NCBI GenBank assembly: GCA_002179805.1
Contig: NAVB01001123.1
Coordinates: forward strand, 1 to 27,762
Source: Acanthamoeba lenticulata
Taxonomy: Eukaryota; Discosea; Longamoebia; Acanthamoebidae
Length of the DNA stretch: 27,762 nt
Direction of reading: 5' to 3'
A program made the translations under genes and the position numbers. Shown here piece by piece: positions 9,522 through 20,037 of the stretch. Numbering within the stretch: position 1 is the stretch's first letter; each line of letters begins with the position of its first letter. The notes under the pieces were generated by a model. The model saw nothing but the letters and a program-made list of their open reading frames with translations, had not been told where the DNA came from and searched no databases.

Positions 9522-12500
9522 ATGGAGGGCGATGCGTCGCCGTACAAGGGTAGTGGTGGAGGGCGAACTCGTGCGGGGGCGGGCAGGAGCGGTGACGTTC
9601 CTCGTCCAAAATCCAACTCGCTTGTAGAGCAGCGCCGTCAAGCGGCCATTCGCAAGCTGCAAGCTAAGCATGATTTTCTCAATGTACCATCCATCCCGTT
9701 TCTGTTGATGTTACGCGATCTCTCATCATTTATTTTCCCAATTTGAATCTCAGAGGGTGTCCCTGAACCAAACGCTCAGCCACAAGGCCCTCACAGAGTT
9801 GCACAAGTACGTAGACTTGCTATGCTTCTTCGTACACGAGGGCCGACATGTGCGGCGTGGTGGCTATCAGGCGCACGGCGTTTGATTTGCAGGAGGCAGT
9901 GCGGCCAAGCCGCAAAGGTCACCTCTTTGAGCACTTCCTAGTGGTCGGATGGCCGCCCTCTGTGCGCGTTAACCCTAAACTGCCGCCACAGCAGCAACTC
10001 GCCACCCCGACTATCCTCTACAAGGCATGACCATCTCACTGTTGGTTCGCCCATGGCTCCCTTCTTATCTTGATCTCTTGATTGCCACAGTATCCAGAGG
10101 AAGATAGCAAAACGTCGACCCTCGTCGAGGACGCTGTGGTTCACTTTTGCTTCCCCAACCGGGTGCAGCCGTGGATCCAGCCGCGCAACGCGAAGTCGAG
10201 CGAGAAGCTCGAGCAAAAGATCCTCTTCCCCATCGACGACCTGAGCAACTCGGAGCACTCTTACATCTTCCTCATGACCGGCGAAGGTCACTTTCTTTAC
10301 GGCGTCTGCGTGAGCCAGGAGGAGCTCCTTTCGGTACAGTTCTCTCTCTTGGCTTGGCTCGACTTCACCAGTTTGTCCAGCCTCCTCGGCTCATCACGAC
10401 CGACCTTTTGGTCGCACAACAGCCCATCGACAAGCCGTCATTCATGCGCGGGCCCGCCTACTCGCCGCCTGATGGGCTGTCGAAGGACGACCTCGAGTAT
10501 GACATGGCGGCGCCCCGCGTCTACTGCTTCATCACGCGCTTCCCCTTCTTCCAGCTCCACTTCAACATGCTCTACCACCTTCTTGGTATGGCGTAGCCCG
10601 CGTGCTTGCATTCCTGGCATTTCTGGCATTCCTCCTCTCGTGGAGCACGAGCCTGATCTCTCTCTCTCTCTCTCCGGACAGAGCTGGAGCGAAAGAACAA
10701 CGCGAGCGCAACGGTACGGCGCGAGCAATACATTGCCCGCAAGAAGCGGGAGCTCGGCCGATCCGGCGTCGGCAAATCCGAAGGCGACATGAATTCCAAG
10801 TGGTTCAGCGGCCTCGGTAACTGGTTCTCCAAGAAGAGCAGCAAGTCCGAGTCTCGCAAGTCACTGATGGTGCCCGCGCTTCGCGTGTCCTCGACTCCTC
10901 CGCCATCCGACGACTTGCGCTCAGGAAGCTCCCCGAGCGGCCACGGCCTCTCTCCCGCCACTCGCCGTGCGTCCCACACTTCCTCCTCCTCCTCCTCTTC
11001 ATGAATCCTTCACCGGCTGTGGCGTTGACATCGCCCTGCGTGTGTTTACAGCAATGCGCTCCAACAGCACCGAAAGCATGGAGACCATGCAGGAGCGGCT
11101 GCACGAGTTCCACTCGGCTTTGACCAACAACAACGCGTCATCGACGACGCCCACCGCCAGCCCCGACGCCAGCCCTGTGGTCTCACCGGCCCGCAACCGG
11201 GCGGTCACCGAGGCGCCGCAGCCCGGCGGTCTGCGTGAGTCGGCTCCTTCCTCGTCGGCCAGCCGCAGAGGCCAAAGCCAGGCCGAGAGTGAAGGCTCTT
11301 CTTCGACATCGTCGAGCGCAAACGATGACGCGATGATCAAGAGGCTTCAGAAGCATCACGCGGCCATTATCGAGTCCCAGAGGAGCCGCGATAAGAGCCG
11401 CAAGCAACACGATACCACCTACGACGAGAAGATCAATCGAATCATCGAGACTGTGCATCAACACGCCTCTCCATCATCTCCACCCACCGCCGTCGCGTCA
11501 TCTTCTTCAACATCAACGGCGTCGGCGCCCAGCGCGCCTCCGGCGCGTCTCGTACGTCATACCGTAGTGCAGCGCGTTGGCGCACGTTCGATAATTCTAA
11601 CGACGCGCGGCCGTGTGGGTTGATTACAGGGGCACCGGCGCAATAGGAGCGACGTGTCAGTGATTGTGCGCAACACGCTGGTCGCACGTGAGGTCGACAA
11701 TGCGCTCATGATGGACTCCATCGACGAGAACGAAGCACAGGCGCCCGGCAGCGGCGGCCGAACAGGCGCCGCCGCCGGTCGCGAAGATGAGGACACTACC
11801 AGTAGCCGGCCGTCATTGACCACGCCGCCGACCAAGCGGCGGTCGGCCATGTTGAACCTCTCGCCTGATCAGAGGAAGGCCCGGCGCAGCTCGGCCCTCA
11901 TCCGCAATTCCCAGTTCCTCGAGGAAGAGGAGCAACTCAGTCCGCGCAAGCCCGAGGGCAGCAGCGACGGAGGCGCAAGCAGCCCCGTCCCGGCTGGGAC
12001 CGACGAGGAGGACGACGCCGCCCGCGCTCGGCAGCGGAACAAGGTGTTGGCTGTGCTCAACGAATACTACGCCACGGAGGCCAAGAGCCTGGAGAGCCTC
12101 GCGACCAAGCTACCTCGTCAGCTCCGCCGGAGCAAGCAAGCCAAGCTCGAAGTCACCCCCGTGCGCCTCCTCGTTCATTTCGTTTATTTTTCTCGTAAAA
12201 CTTTTATTGATAAAAATCTTGAAAACACTGTTGTGGGGAGCAGAAGGGCGAGGAGGAGAAGGCGATCGCCGAATGGTGCCTGCCGTCGCTGCTGCGATTG
12301 GTCTCCCTCGACCACTTTGTGACGCTCCTCCGCGCGCTGGTCCTCGAGTTCAAGATCATAATCGTCAGCAAGAACCTCGGTATCCTCGCTAACGTCGTGT
12401 ACGAGAACTCTCCCTTCTTCCTCAGTTCATTCCTTGGATTCCTTGCTGTGTTCTCACCTACGCCTCCTTCTCCTCCTCTTGGACCAGGCTCTCGGTGATC

Positions 12501-15025
12501 GCGTTGCTGCGGCCGCTGGTGTGGCAGGGCCCCTTCATCCCGATCCTGCCCAGCAACATGGGCGAGTGCGTGGAGTCGCCCGGTACGAATGCGACCCTCC
12601 TTGTCCTTCGAATCCTGCAAGATGGGGTCCCGCCCACTCACCATCAAATCCGTACAGTGCCGTTCATCATCGGCGTGCAGCAGCTCGACGCAGAGCGTGA
12701 AGGCCTCGTGCGGGGCGAGTGCGTCGTGCTCGATGTGGAGAACGACGTCCTCAGCCTGCCCCCGCACCTCCTCCCCAACCTTCCCAAAGAGCGCGAACTG
12801 TACGCCCAGCAGCTTCCCTCCTCTTCATCCGAACCCGTGACCACGCCCAAGCGACATGTGGCCATGTCTAACCTTCAAGGTCTCGGCCGGTTTTGAAAAC
12901 AGGATGGAGAAGCTGGGCCCGTGGTACGACAAAATATTTGCGTCGGAGCGGGACGCCAAGGAGCGGCGGCGGGAGCACATCCTCATGCCCTCCAAGACCT
13001 CCAAGAAGGAGATGCGCGCCACCCACGAGATCCTCCAGATCGTGCAGCGGTACACTTTTTCGTTTTATTATTGTTTTTTATTACTTTATTTTGCCACAAT
13101 AAAATAACAACAAATGGGGAGGCAGGTATCATGAGGAGCTGATCTCGGAAGTGGTCAACTGCGCGCACATCTACGCCATCGCCACGTCGACCCCGGCCTC
13201 GATCCTGCCGGAGATCCCGTCTTTCCGCAACAGCAGCGCCCACCGTCGGCGCGGCGCCGTGATCGTCGGCGGCAGCCCCGGCCTCGGTGTGCCGACCGGC
13301 GGCAGCGTCAGCAGCGGCGCGCTGAGCACACCCTCGACGCCGTCCAAGCCCAGCGCTGCCACGGCCACCACCCGCACACGACGGCACCCGACCTCGGCCA
13401 GCACGAGCCCTGCGCAGAACTCGCCCTGGTCGCTGATGGCCCAGTCGGGCTCGACGATGACGACAGCGGCGACGTCGGCGCGCGCGTCGACCTTCAACGC
13501 CGGAGCGAGGGGCCACACACATGGCTGGGTCCGCCCGCTTAACGACGAGATCCTGTCGTCGCTCTTGCTACGCCGCGCGTCGCTGGCACCGTCGTCCGCC
13601 ACCATGTCGGCCTCGCTGGCCTCGCTCCCGGCGCTCGGCGCTAACCCCTTGGGCCTCTCGCACGACTTTATCCGCCTGCCCGAGGTCCGCCCCCGTGCCG
13701 GCCGCACTGGCGGCGGTGGCAACTCCAATTTCATGGGCCTGCTGTCGACGATGCCGTCGCGCCTGACCCCGGCCGAGTCCATGCCGTCTCTGCCGTCGCC
13801 CAGCTCGTCCCGACGCCCGTCGATGGTGCCGTCCGCCGCGGCGCAGCCGCTGGCCGCGGCCCGGCCAGCCGGCCCGCGCTTCCTGTCGTTGTCGACGTCG
13901 GCCCTGCCGGGCCTCCACAGCGTCTTCTCAACGCACGACCTCGACGACGGCGAGGAGGACGAGGACGACCTCCTGGGCGTGTCTCGCCTGGCGCTGCAGC
14001 GCTCGTTCTCGCTGTCGGCGCTCGAGTCGCTCACCGACGCCGAGAAGGACGAACTGGCCGCCACGCCGCTGCACGAGCACCACCTCCACCCTCATCACTT
14101 CCACCAGCGGCTCCTGGGCTCGGCCCGCTCGACGCCCACCCGCCACGCCTCGTTCATGCACCATCAACAGCATCAACACCATCAACGATGGCGCTCGACG
14201 CCGTCGACGGGCGATAGCGAAGGCGCCGACAGTGATAATAATGAAGATGGTGATGATGATGACGATGACGAACGACGACGGCGGCGACAAGAGCAAGCGG
14301 TGCTGAAGTTGAGCCTCACGCCGATGACGCCGCTGTTTGGGTCCAGCCTGCCGCAGCTGTCGGCCACGACGTTCCTGTTCTCGGTGCACGAGCAGCTCGA
14401 GCAGCTGATCGCGCTCTTCCCGCTCAACTACCAGAACTTCATGCGGAGCTTCCTCTTCACGCAGCTGTGGACGGTCTACACGGACGAGCTCGACCGCACC
14501 TTTGCCGAGCGGCGCTCCCAGATCTCCTTCGATCGGCTCCTGTACGTGTGTGTTTTGTGTTTTGCGTTTTGTGGTTGGTGATGAAGTGTTGAGAGGTTAT
14601 GCTTGTTGACCACATGATGTTGGTGTGGATTGTCGAGCAGGAAGAAGAAGAAAAAGAAGCATCACAACGACAAGAAGAACAAGAAAAATAACAAGAAGAG
14701 TGAGGCCGGGGAGAATAAAAAGGAAGAAGAGGAGGAAGAGGAGGAAGAGGATGAAGATGACGAGGAGGCGGATCGGGCGATCAACTATGTGACACCGCGC
14801 AACGCCGCCAAGTTCAGCGAGCAGGTCAGGAACCTGATCGACTACGAGGACGGCCAGCTGCAGAGCGCGCAGTCACTGTTGCAGATATTTGAGAAGACGC
14901 CCGAGGAAGAGGCTGCCCTCGACGACATCCTCCTCCACTCGAGCCGACGGCTCACCATTCTCACCAAGGCGCTCGACTCGATCAACCTCCTCCTCCTTCG
15001 CTCTCCACCTTCTCCTACGCCGTGA
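9522..15025 (+). CDS. DENN-domain protein (probable Rab guanine-nucleotide exchange factor)
   Basis: Fourteen exons in consistent phase give about 1,470 residues: 9522-9683, 9754-9810, 9893-10024, 10091-10333, 10423-10585, 10682-10966, 11052-11551, 11630-12160, 12244-12398, 12488-12582, 12658-12799, 12903-13049, 13126-14541, 14641-15025. uDENN begins near residue 80 (LFEHFLVVGWPP). The core DENN starts near 225 (PRVYCFITRFPFFQLHFNML). After a long Ser/Pro insert it resumes near 695 with LVSLDHFVTLLRALVLEFKI, IIIVSKNLG and PFIPILPSN. dDENN starts near 823 (LGPWYDKIFASERD). It is interrupted by about 400 Ser/His/Asp-rich residues and ends FMRSFLFTQLWTVYTDELD near 1320. A Lys/Glu-rich linker and a helical tail follow. 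DENN proteins usually activate Rab GTPases on membranes; the target Rab is unknown. One intron appears to use a GC donor. Confidence 0.88.
10025..10090 (+). other. Probable GC-AG intron in the DENN gene
   Basis: Exon 3 must end ...ILYK and exon 4 must begin YPEED to keep the uDENN frame. The junction is AAG followed by GCATGA, and the intron ends CCACAG. No GT donor in phase was found nearby; continuing past GC reaches TGA at once. All other donors in this gene are GT. Confidence 0.65.
10658..10675 (+). repeat. CT dinucleotide microsatellite
   Basis: A run of about nine TC units lies in the polypyrimidine tract of the fifth DENN intron, just before its acceptor CGGACAG. Length variation there could affect splicing strength, which is inference. 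Confidence 0.8.
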
Positions 15026-15632
15026 ATGTAAAAGCTATGCGCGGTCTTGTTGTGCGCTCTACGGCCGAGCGATAACAGCTTTGTTTCCATTTAGGGTGCG
15101 CTCAAGTCGCCAACGTTGTGGTTGTAGGCCACCACTAAGGTGGTGCACACTTGGGGTTCTTGGGAGGTCGTGGGCCAGGAGGAACGCTTCCCAGGTGCCA
15201 CCGGATCAATGAGCCCATCCCGCGGCCGCGGGCGGCGAGGCTGTGCCGGTGCCTCGGCTTCTTCATCGTGACATGCGGGAGTTTGCTGATGGTTGTTTGA
15301 GTTGATCTCAGGTTGTCGTCGTGTTATGGCAACTCTTCAGGGTTGACTACATCAACGCGAGTTCCATCCCTGGTTTTGCTGGTTGTTTTGCTGGTCTACA
15401 ATCACGCGTGGTGGGCGGCATCCCCAGCAAGTTGATCATCGCCCAGGCCACGGAGGGCGGCATGATTGTTGGCTAACCTCATCATGGCCTCTCGCTGCAA
15501 GGAAAGGCGGTGAAAGAAAGGCAACCGCTTAAGGTGGCGTGGTCAAATTTGGAACTGTGCCTGCTCTTTGTGCGCCACGACTCCTGACTTGCCTGCATTC
15601 CATTTCCCTTGTCTACTCCTCTACTGTGCAAG
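15026..15632. other. Stretch without a supported complete gene
   Basis: Between the DENN stop and the coiled-coil gene no frame is open for long and no exon chain could be joined. The only recognisable peptide signal is the tyrosine-phosphatase-like fragment at 15342-15475. The rest presumably contains DENN 3' UTR and the next 5' leader. Confidence 0.5.
15342..15475 (+). pseudogene. Possible protein-tyrosine-phosphatase relic
   Basis: One frame reads VDYINASSIPGF and, about 20 residues later, PSKLIIAQATEGGMIVG before a stop. This resembles the PTP sequence DYINAS-x-I-x-G followed by IA-x-Q-G-P, with the invariant G-P missing. An acceptor-like CTTCAG sits just before it. No catalytic HC-x5-R signature or upstream substrate loop was found in the window, so if real it is a remnant. 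The match rests on two short motifs and could be chance. Confidence 0.3.
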
Positions 15633-16271
15633 ATGCAGAACAAGGTTGAGCTTCAGGCTGTCCACGTTGCGCCTACTTGCTGTGAGGCAGTAGTGCAGCT
15701 TAACCGCAATGACAATCCCTATGAACCCCAAGTACGCGTACAGGCTGCCATCGCCATCACCCAAGCCCTCATCAACTCGGGGAACCTGGAAGCGGAACCG
15801 AAGAACTTTGTAGCTGAAGCAGTCTTCTTGGAGCGGCGTGCCGATGGTAACCGTTCTACTTCCGCAGTACACGGCAAGATCAACGGAGGTTTCTACGCCG
15901 TTAGCACAACCAGAACGTACGCGCCCAGGCCCTTACCCTTTTCTTTTATTCACTCCAGCGTGCTTGTTTGTAGCGACAGGGAAATGGCGATGAACGCAGA
16001 GGTCCCCGCTCAGCGAGCCGCGACAGAGCAAAGGCTTGAGGAGATGGAAACAGAGCTCAGAACGACGCGTCAAGAGGTTGCCACTATGCAAGCAGAGCTC
16101 AGAACTACGCGTCAAGAGCTCATAACTACGCGTCAAGAGGTTGCCACGATGCAAGCAGAGCGCCAGAGGGATATGGCTCTCCGAGCCAAGGTCAGCGCCG
16201 AGGTTGGTAAGCTCGCCCGGGCTGCTATGGCTATTAGTGTCCTGCTGGGACCGCTGGAAATCCATGAGTAG
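15633..16271 (+). CDS. Orphan coiled-coil protein
   Basis: I do not recognise the N-terminal 95 residues (start MQNKVELQAVH), which look globular. A likely intron at 15917-15973 (GTACGC...TTGTAG) is 57 nt, a multiple of three, and has no stop, so the protein is 193 residues spliced or 212 unspliced. The C-terminal half is a coiled coil built from heptads ELRTTRQ and EVATMQA, encoded by near-identical 21-base units, followed by RDMALRAKVSAEV and a hydrophobic end. Coiled coil suggests self-association or a partner-binding tail. The start at 15633 was chosen for its context; an in-frame start at 15609 is possible. Neighbours give no functional hint, and this is a gene-poor area. Confidence 0.5.
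   Translation: MQNKVELQAVHVAPTCCEAVVQLNRNDNPYEPQVRVQAAIAITQALINSGNLEAEPKNFVAEAVFLERRADGNRSTSAVHGKINGGFYAVSTTRTYAPRPLPFSFIHSSVLVCSDREMAMNAEVPAQRAATEQRLEEMETELRTTRQEVATMQAELRTTRQELITTRQEVATMQAERQRDMALRAKVSAEVGKLARAAMAISVLLGPLEIHE
16053..16157 (+). repeat. 21-base heptad-encoding tandem repeat
   Basis: Five consecutive 21-base units of two kinds, in order A-B-A-A-B, encode ELRTTRQ, EVATMQA, ELRTTRQ, ELITTRQ, EVATMQA. The A units differ from each other by one to three bases, which points to recent unit duplication. Each unit equals exactly one coiled-coil heptad. Confidence 0.85.
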
Positions 16272-16861
16272 ACGCCTTTTTGAATAGGAATAGATTAATC
16301 TTTCCAGCTGGGTTACCGACTGCTATCGTGCGGGTAGGCGTTGGGCATGATCTGCCAGTACGCCCACTGCACGCCGGGGTGGAGATGGCGTTGGCCCGTT
16401 GCAGTTGTTCTGGTTGCGCTGCCAGGAGGGCAGGGCCGATAGCGCGTGCAGGGGTAGTTTCGAGTTGTTGTAGGACGTCTAGAAGAAGCAGGCGCCACTC
16501 CTCGACGATGAGGCGCTTGCCCACGGCCATGTTCACGAAGGGCTGGATTGCCGAGGTGGTGAGGTCGCCCGGGCTTCATCACGATAGCGCGTGCATCAAG
16601 GCAGACGAGTAAATCGCCGCGCCGATGATGCACCAGTCCTCTACAACGGCGAGTGGTCCACGTGGTAGTCGTCCATCATGCTGGCAGACGCTGCGGCTCA
16701 GCTTGCACCTCGCTTGTGTCGTAGGTAACTGTAGTAGTTGGTTTGTCTGCCAAGTTGGCAGTTTATTGACGACCTGATTCGCCCGAAAAAAGAAATGAAA
16801 CCTAAAAATGACAAGAAATACTTCACTTTCGTGCATAAAAAGAAGAACAACAAGCCACAAG
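16272..16861. other. Stretch without a supported gene
   Basis: Short open pieces occur in all three minus-strand frames at about 16280-16680 (for example NMAVGKRLIVEEWRLLLLDV and QWAYWQIMPNAYPHD). They switch frame without usable splice sites. They may be a decayed gene, but I cannot name a family, so no gene is called. The part from 16740 is AT-richer and is probably the leader of the next gene. Confidence 0.4.
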
Positions 16862-18254
16862 ATGACGTCCTCTGGGGATGAAAAAGCAATCGTGGGAGAG
16901 ACCTTGTGCGCAGAATGTGGAGAGGCACCGGCGTCGTTGTTCTGTTCCACCTGCGACGTGGTCTTGTGCGCCTCGTGTGACGCATCTTTACACGCCTCGC
17001 GAGTACTGAGCAAGCACGAGCGCGTGCCTGCCACCCACACACCGGCAAGCGCGCACGCCCCGCTGTGTGTTCACCACGGCAGCGAACGGGCGAAACTGTG
17101 GTGCAAGCTGGACGCCACCCCGTGTGCGCCCTGTGCCTCGTCGACGGTAGGCTTCACAAGAACCACGATGCCATCCCGCTGGCCGAAGCAGAGGCCAGCA
17201 AGCGCAACGCCGCGCAAGAGAAACTGGCTCGGGTGGAGGAGGCGTTGGCGGGCCTGGCGGCTGCGGCGGAGGCCGAGCGGGAAAAGGCCGAGACGGAGCA
17301 ACGCATCGGGCATGACGCGCGGATGGCCATGAGACAGCATTTGAACAGGTTGATGGGAGCGTTGACCAAGCGGCAGCGCGCGCTGGAGGAGGAGATCGAT
17401 GCGTGGGCGAGAGCGCGTGAGACCGAGACAGCTGAGAGAGAGGCTCAGCTGGAAGCAGTCAGGAAGCAGCTCGAGGCGTTGAAACACACGTTGGAACAGC
17501 ACTTGCAAGTTCCCCTCCCCGTCGTACACGAGGTTGAGGAGGACGAGCGAGAGTATTCTCCTCAAGTAATCGAGGAGACGACAATCACGGAGGTGGCGGA
17601 AGCGGCCATTGAGGCAGCAGAGAACTGTTGAGAAAGTGACCTCCAGGCCTGCCAGAACTTCCTGATCAATTCCTGAGGTCATGACCAGAAATTCCCCTTC
17701 AGTGTCCAAAAATCTGGACACTGGGTAATTTCCTGATTGTGCACATGACCACTCACAATAAAAGGGTGAGAGTGATGAGGGCAATCTTCATCCTCTTCTT
17801 TATTCTTCACACAAGTCATGTGCCAGTTTCAACAAGAACAGCCAGTGGAGGAGCACCAGAAGCGTGTCTTTTGAAGTTGGTGGAGATGACAACATTGCAC
17901 AAGTCATCCTGCAGGTCTTGGGCGCTCTTTCCTTGGCCACAACGTTGCCAGCTGCCTTTGGCTCATCAATCCAGTTCAATCGCCCACAAAGCATTGCAGT
18001 GGACGAACGATTGGGCCACATCATTGTTGCCAACACCTTCAACAATCGCGTACAGGTGTGGGAATATGACGGCATGTTCATGCGCAAGTTCAGCTCTCAG
18101 GGCACTGGTTTGGGTCAGTTCAATCACCCAGAGGGCGTGGTGGTGGACGCAGCATCGGGCCACATCATCATGGTCGACACCAACAACAATCAGGTGCAGG
18201 TGTGGAGAACAGATGGCACATTTGTCAGCCAGTTCAGCAGCCAAGGGACAGGCA
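16862..18254 (+). pseudogene. Broken B-box / coiled-coil / NHL protein gene (copy 1)
   Basis: Order of parts: a first B-box (LCAECGEAPASLFCSTCD, LCASCD, H-containing end), a second B-box (CVHHGSERAKLWCKLD... CALCLVDGRLHKNHDAI), a coiled coil (to 17631) and, about 300 bases on, roughly two NHL repeats (about 17950-18254). The second B-box changes reading frame at the C run 17118-17121: one base is missing relative to the family pattern, and no intron fits. The coiled-coil frame ends in a stop at 17629-17631, with a poly(A) signal AATAAA near 17758. The NHL part is in another frame, lacks the four further repeats of a full propeller and has no stop of its own. There is no RING. TRIM-NHL relatives act as ubiquitin ligases or RNA-binding regulators. 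This copy looks dead or reduced to a short B-box protein. Confidence 0.7.
17677..17750. repeat. Imperfect inverted repeat (hairpin)
   Basis: Core arms CAGTGTCC (17700-17707) and GGACACTG (17716-17723) pair perfectly around an 8-base loop. Outside them GAAATT (17688-17693) pairs with AATTTC (17727-17732), and GGTCATG (17677-17683) pairs with CATGACC (17744-17750). It lies just after the B-box/coiled-coil stop and just before the AATAAA signal of copy 1. Confidence 0.7.
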
Positions 18255-18307
18255 GTTGCAATAAAAAAACTTTCTTTGTTTTCTTTTCCAGTAAGCGCAA
18301 AAGTGAA

Positions 18308-19877
18308 ATGAAGCTTCCACTCCAGTTTCAAGATCAGTTTTCTGCAGCTCAAAGAAGATCGCCTTCGATGTTACACCACAGCTTCTCCCAGCCCACCGTC
18401 ATCGCTGACTTGGGGAGCCAAGCCACCTTTGGGGAGCTTTTCTCTGCGCTTTCGCAGCTTGAGGCCACGGTCAACCAGGTATTATCTGCTTACGCCTCCA
18501 CCCTCTTGGACTGAGTCCCTCATGAGGCCAAGAGAGCCACGTGCCACAGGTTTTGTCCAAGATCAGCGGCCGCGTAGAGGAGGAACTCGTCAAGGTGAAT
18601 GCCGTTGGCCAACGTCTCGACCACTGCCGCCACCGCCTGCATGACCTGGGCCAGCGCACCGACCACGCCACCGTTGTTGTGTAGGCCACCCGTCCCCACA
18701 ACAAGCCCCGCCACCCACGCGTAAACCTCACACAGAAGTGCTTTGGCCTTTCCACTTCAGGTCCCCGAGTCGCTACCCGGCACCAGCGCGGCTGCCCGAC
18801 CCGCCTGTCCTCTTCAGCCGCAGCGCAGACAACAGTCGTGGTGGTTCCTCCGTTCCGCTGGCGAGGGTCAAGGGTGAAAAAGAGCCTCGGGCCCTCCATT
18901 GGCCCCTCGCCATTGTCCCTGAAGCGATCGAGCCCATCTCGCCAGACGACGAGGTCAGCCTCCGGTTCTCGTCCGCCTCTGCTCCTCGTCCGGACCACGA
19001 TGATGCTCTGTGGCGGCGTGACTTTGCCAAGAGGGCGCGCGGCCTGAACTCGGTTAGCGAGCTGGTGGTCTTCAGCCCTGCTAGCCATCGCCGCGTTGCC
19101 GACGCCAATTGGCCCCGCCTCGGCGCAGCTGCGCCTCCTCAGCAGCAGCACATGGGCCCCGCGCCTCCGACCATTTCTGGTCAGCAGACCCCAGCTCTGG
19201 TGGAGATGGTCGATGATCTGCGCCACCGCCCCGTCATGGCGCCCGTCAGCCTGCGGGTCCCGCGTAACCTCCCTGGCCTCGCCGGCGTCGCCCGTTTGGC
19301 TTTGTTGGGCTTGGGCGGTGATGAACAAGGCGACGATGGAGACGACGAGTTGCCGCTGCCCGAGTTTGTCGACGCCCAGCGTTGGTTTCCGTCCGAGGTC
19401 GTGAGAAGCCAAGCGGCGACGGAGCTGCCCGTCGTGGCTCTGAAGCCCGAGCAGCCCGAGGTGGAGCCGCTGCGGATGCCAGATGTTCCAGACCTGCAAG
19501 ATGATCGTCAGCACGTTGATGGCGCGATGCAGGTCGAGCTGCACGTTGAAACGCTTCCTTTGCCCGAACTTCCTTTGCCTGCGCCCGAGCCCGAGCCCAA
19601 GCCTGAGTGTCAGCTCACGCTCATCCCCATCCCGCCGCCGAGACCTGTGCCCGAGCCTAAGCCAAAGGACAGCCGCCACGTGATGAACAGGCCCAAGCCC
19701 GACAGGCCGGTTCAAGCCGAGCGAGTGGAGGCGCGCCCAGACAAAGACGACAGGTCCATGACGGAGATCCTGCTCGACGAGTTCAACAAGCGCTTCGCCC
19801 AGGCCAACGGCGGTGGCGAGGACACCTCCGACAGCGAGTGGGAGGACAATGACGATGATGACGTCAAGGGCAAGTGA
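18308..19877 (+). CDS. WASH1: WASH complex subunit 1
   Basis: Actin-nucleation-promoting factor that activates Arp2/3 on endosomes and, in amoebae, on contractile or digestive vacuoles. Three exons in phase (18308-18478, 18550-18680, 18761-19877) give 472 residues, near the 465 of the human protein. The N-terminal WASH homology region is recognisable: helix pair LFSALSQLEATVNQ and LSKISGRVEEELVKVNAVGQ, then the family hallmark RYPAPARLP near residue 105. LNSVSELVVFSP near 196 matches the second conserved block. A Pro/Glu-rich region with repeated PEPxPKP follows. The C terminus has a helix (MTEILLDEFNKRF, near 434) and an acidic tail with a single Trp (SDSEWEDNDDDD), as expected for an Arp2/3-binding VCA segment, though the WH2 part is weak. 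The start at 18308 fits the family N terminus; the open frame continues upstream into an NHL relic. Confidence 0.85.
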
Positions 19878-20037
19878 CCGACGTGGTCACGTGCGGCGCA
19901 AGCTGAAGTCGTTTGTGAAATGACTTGGGCAAACGTTTGTGCAAAACAAAAAGAGAGGCAGCCGTTTACCGTTCACGTAATTGATTCGTTACATTGATTG
20001 TTGCCAAGGCGCAGTTCATTCTAGCCGCAAGACAGAG

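Noticed and set aside
13171..14064. A 297-codon open frame on the minus strand
   Set aside because: Antisense to the large Ser-rich DENN exon; low-complexity mirror sequence without domain features.
16234..16633. Minus-strand gene pieces between the coiled-coil gene and copy 1
   Set aside because: Pieces in three frames with no usable splice sites to join them and no recognised family; left as an unassigned stretch.
18471..19715. A 414-codon open frame on the minus strand
   Set aside because: Antisense to WASH1 exons 2-3; the + strand gives a phase-consistent, recognisable WASH protein.
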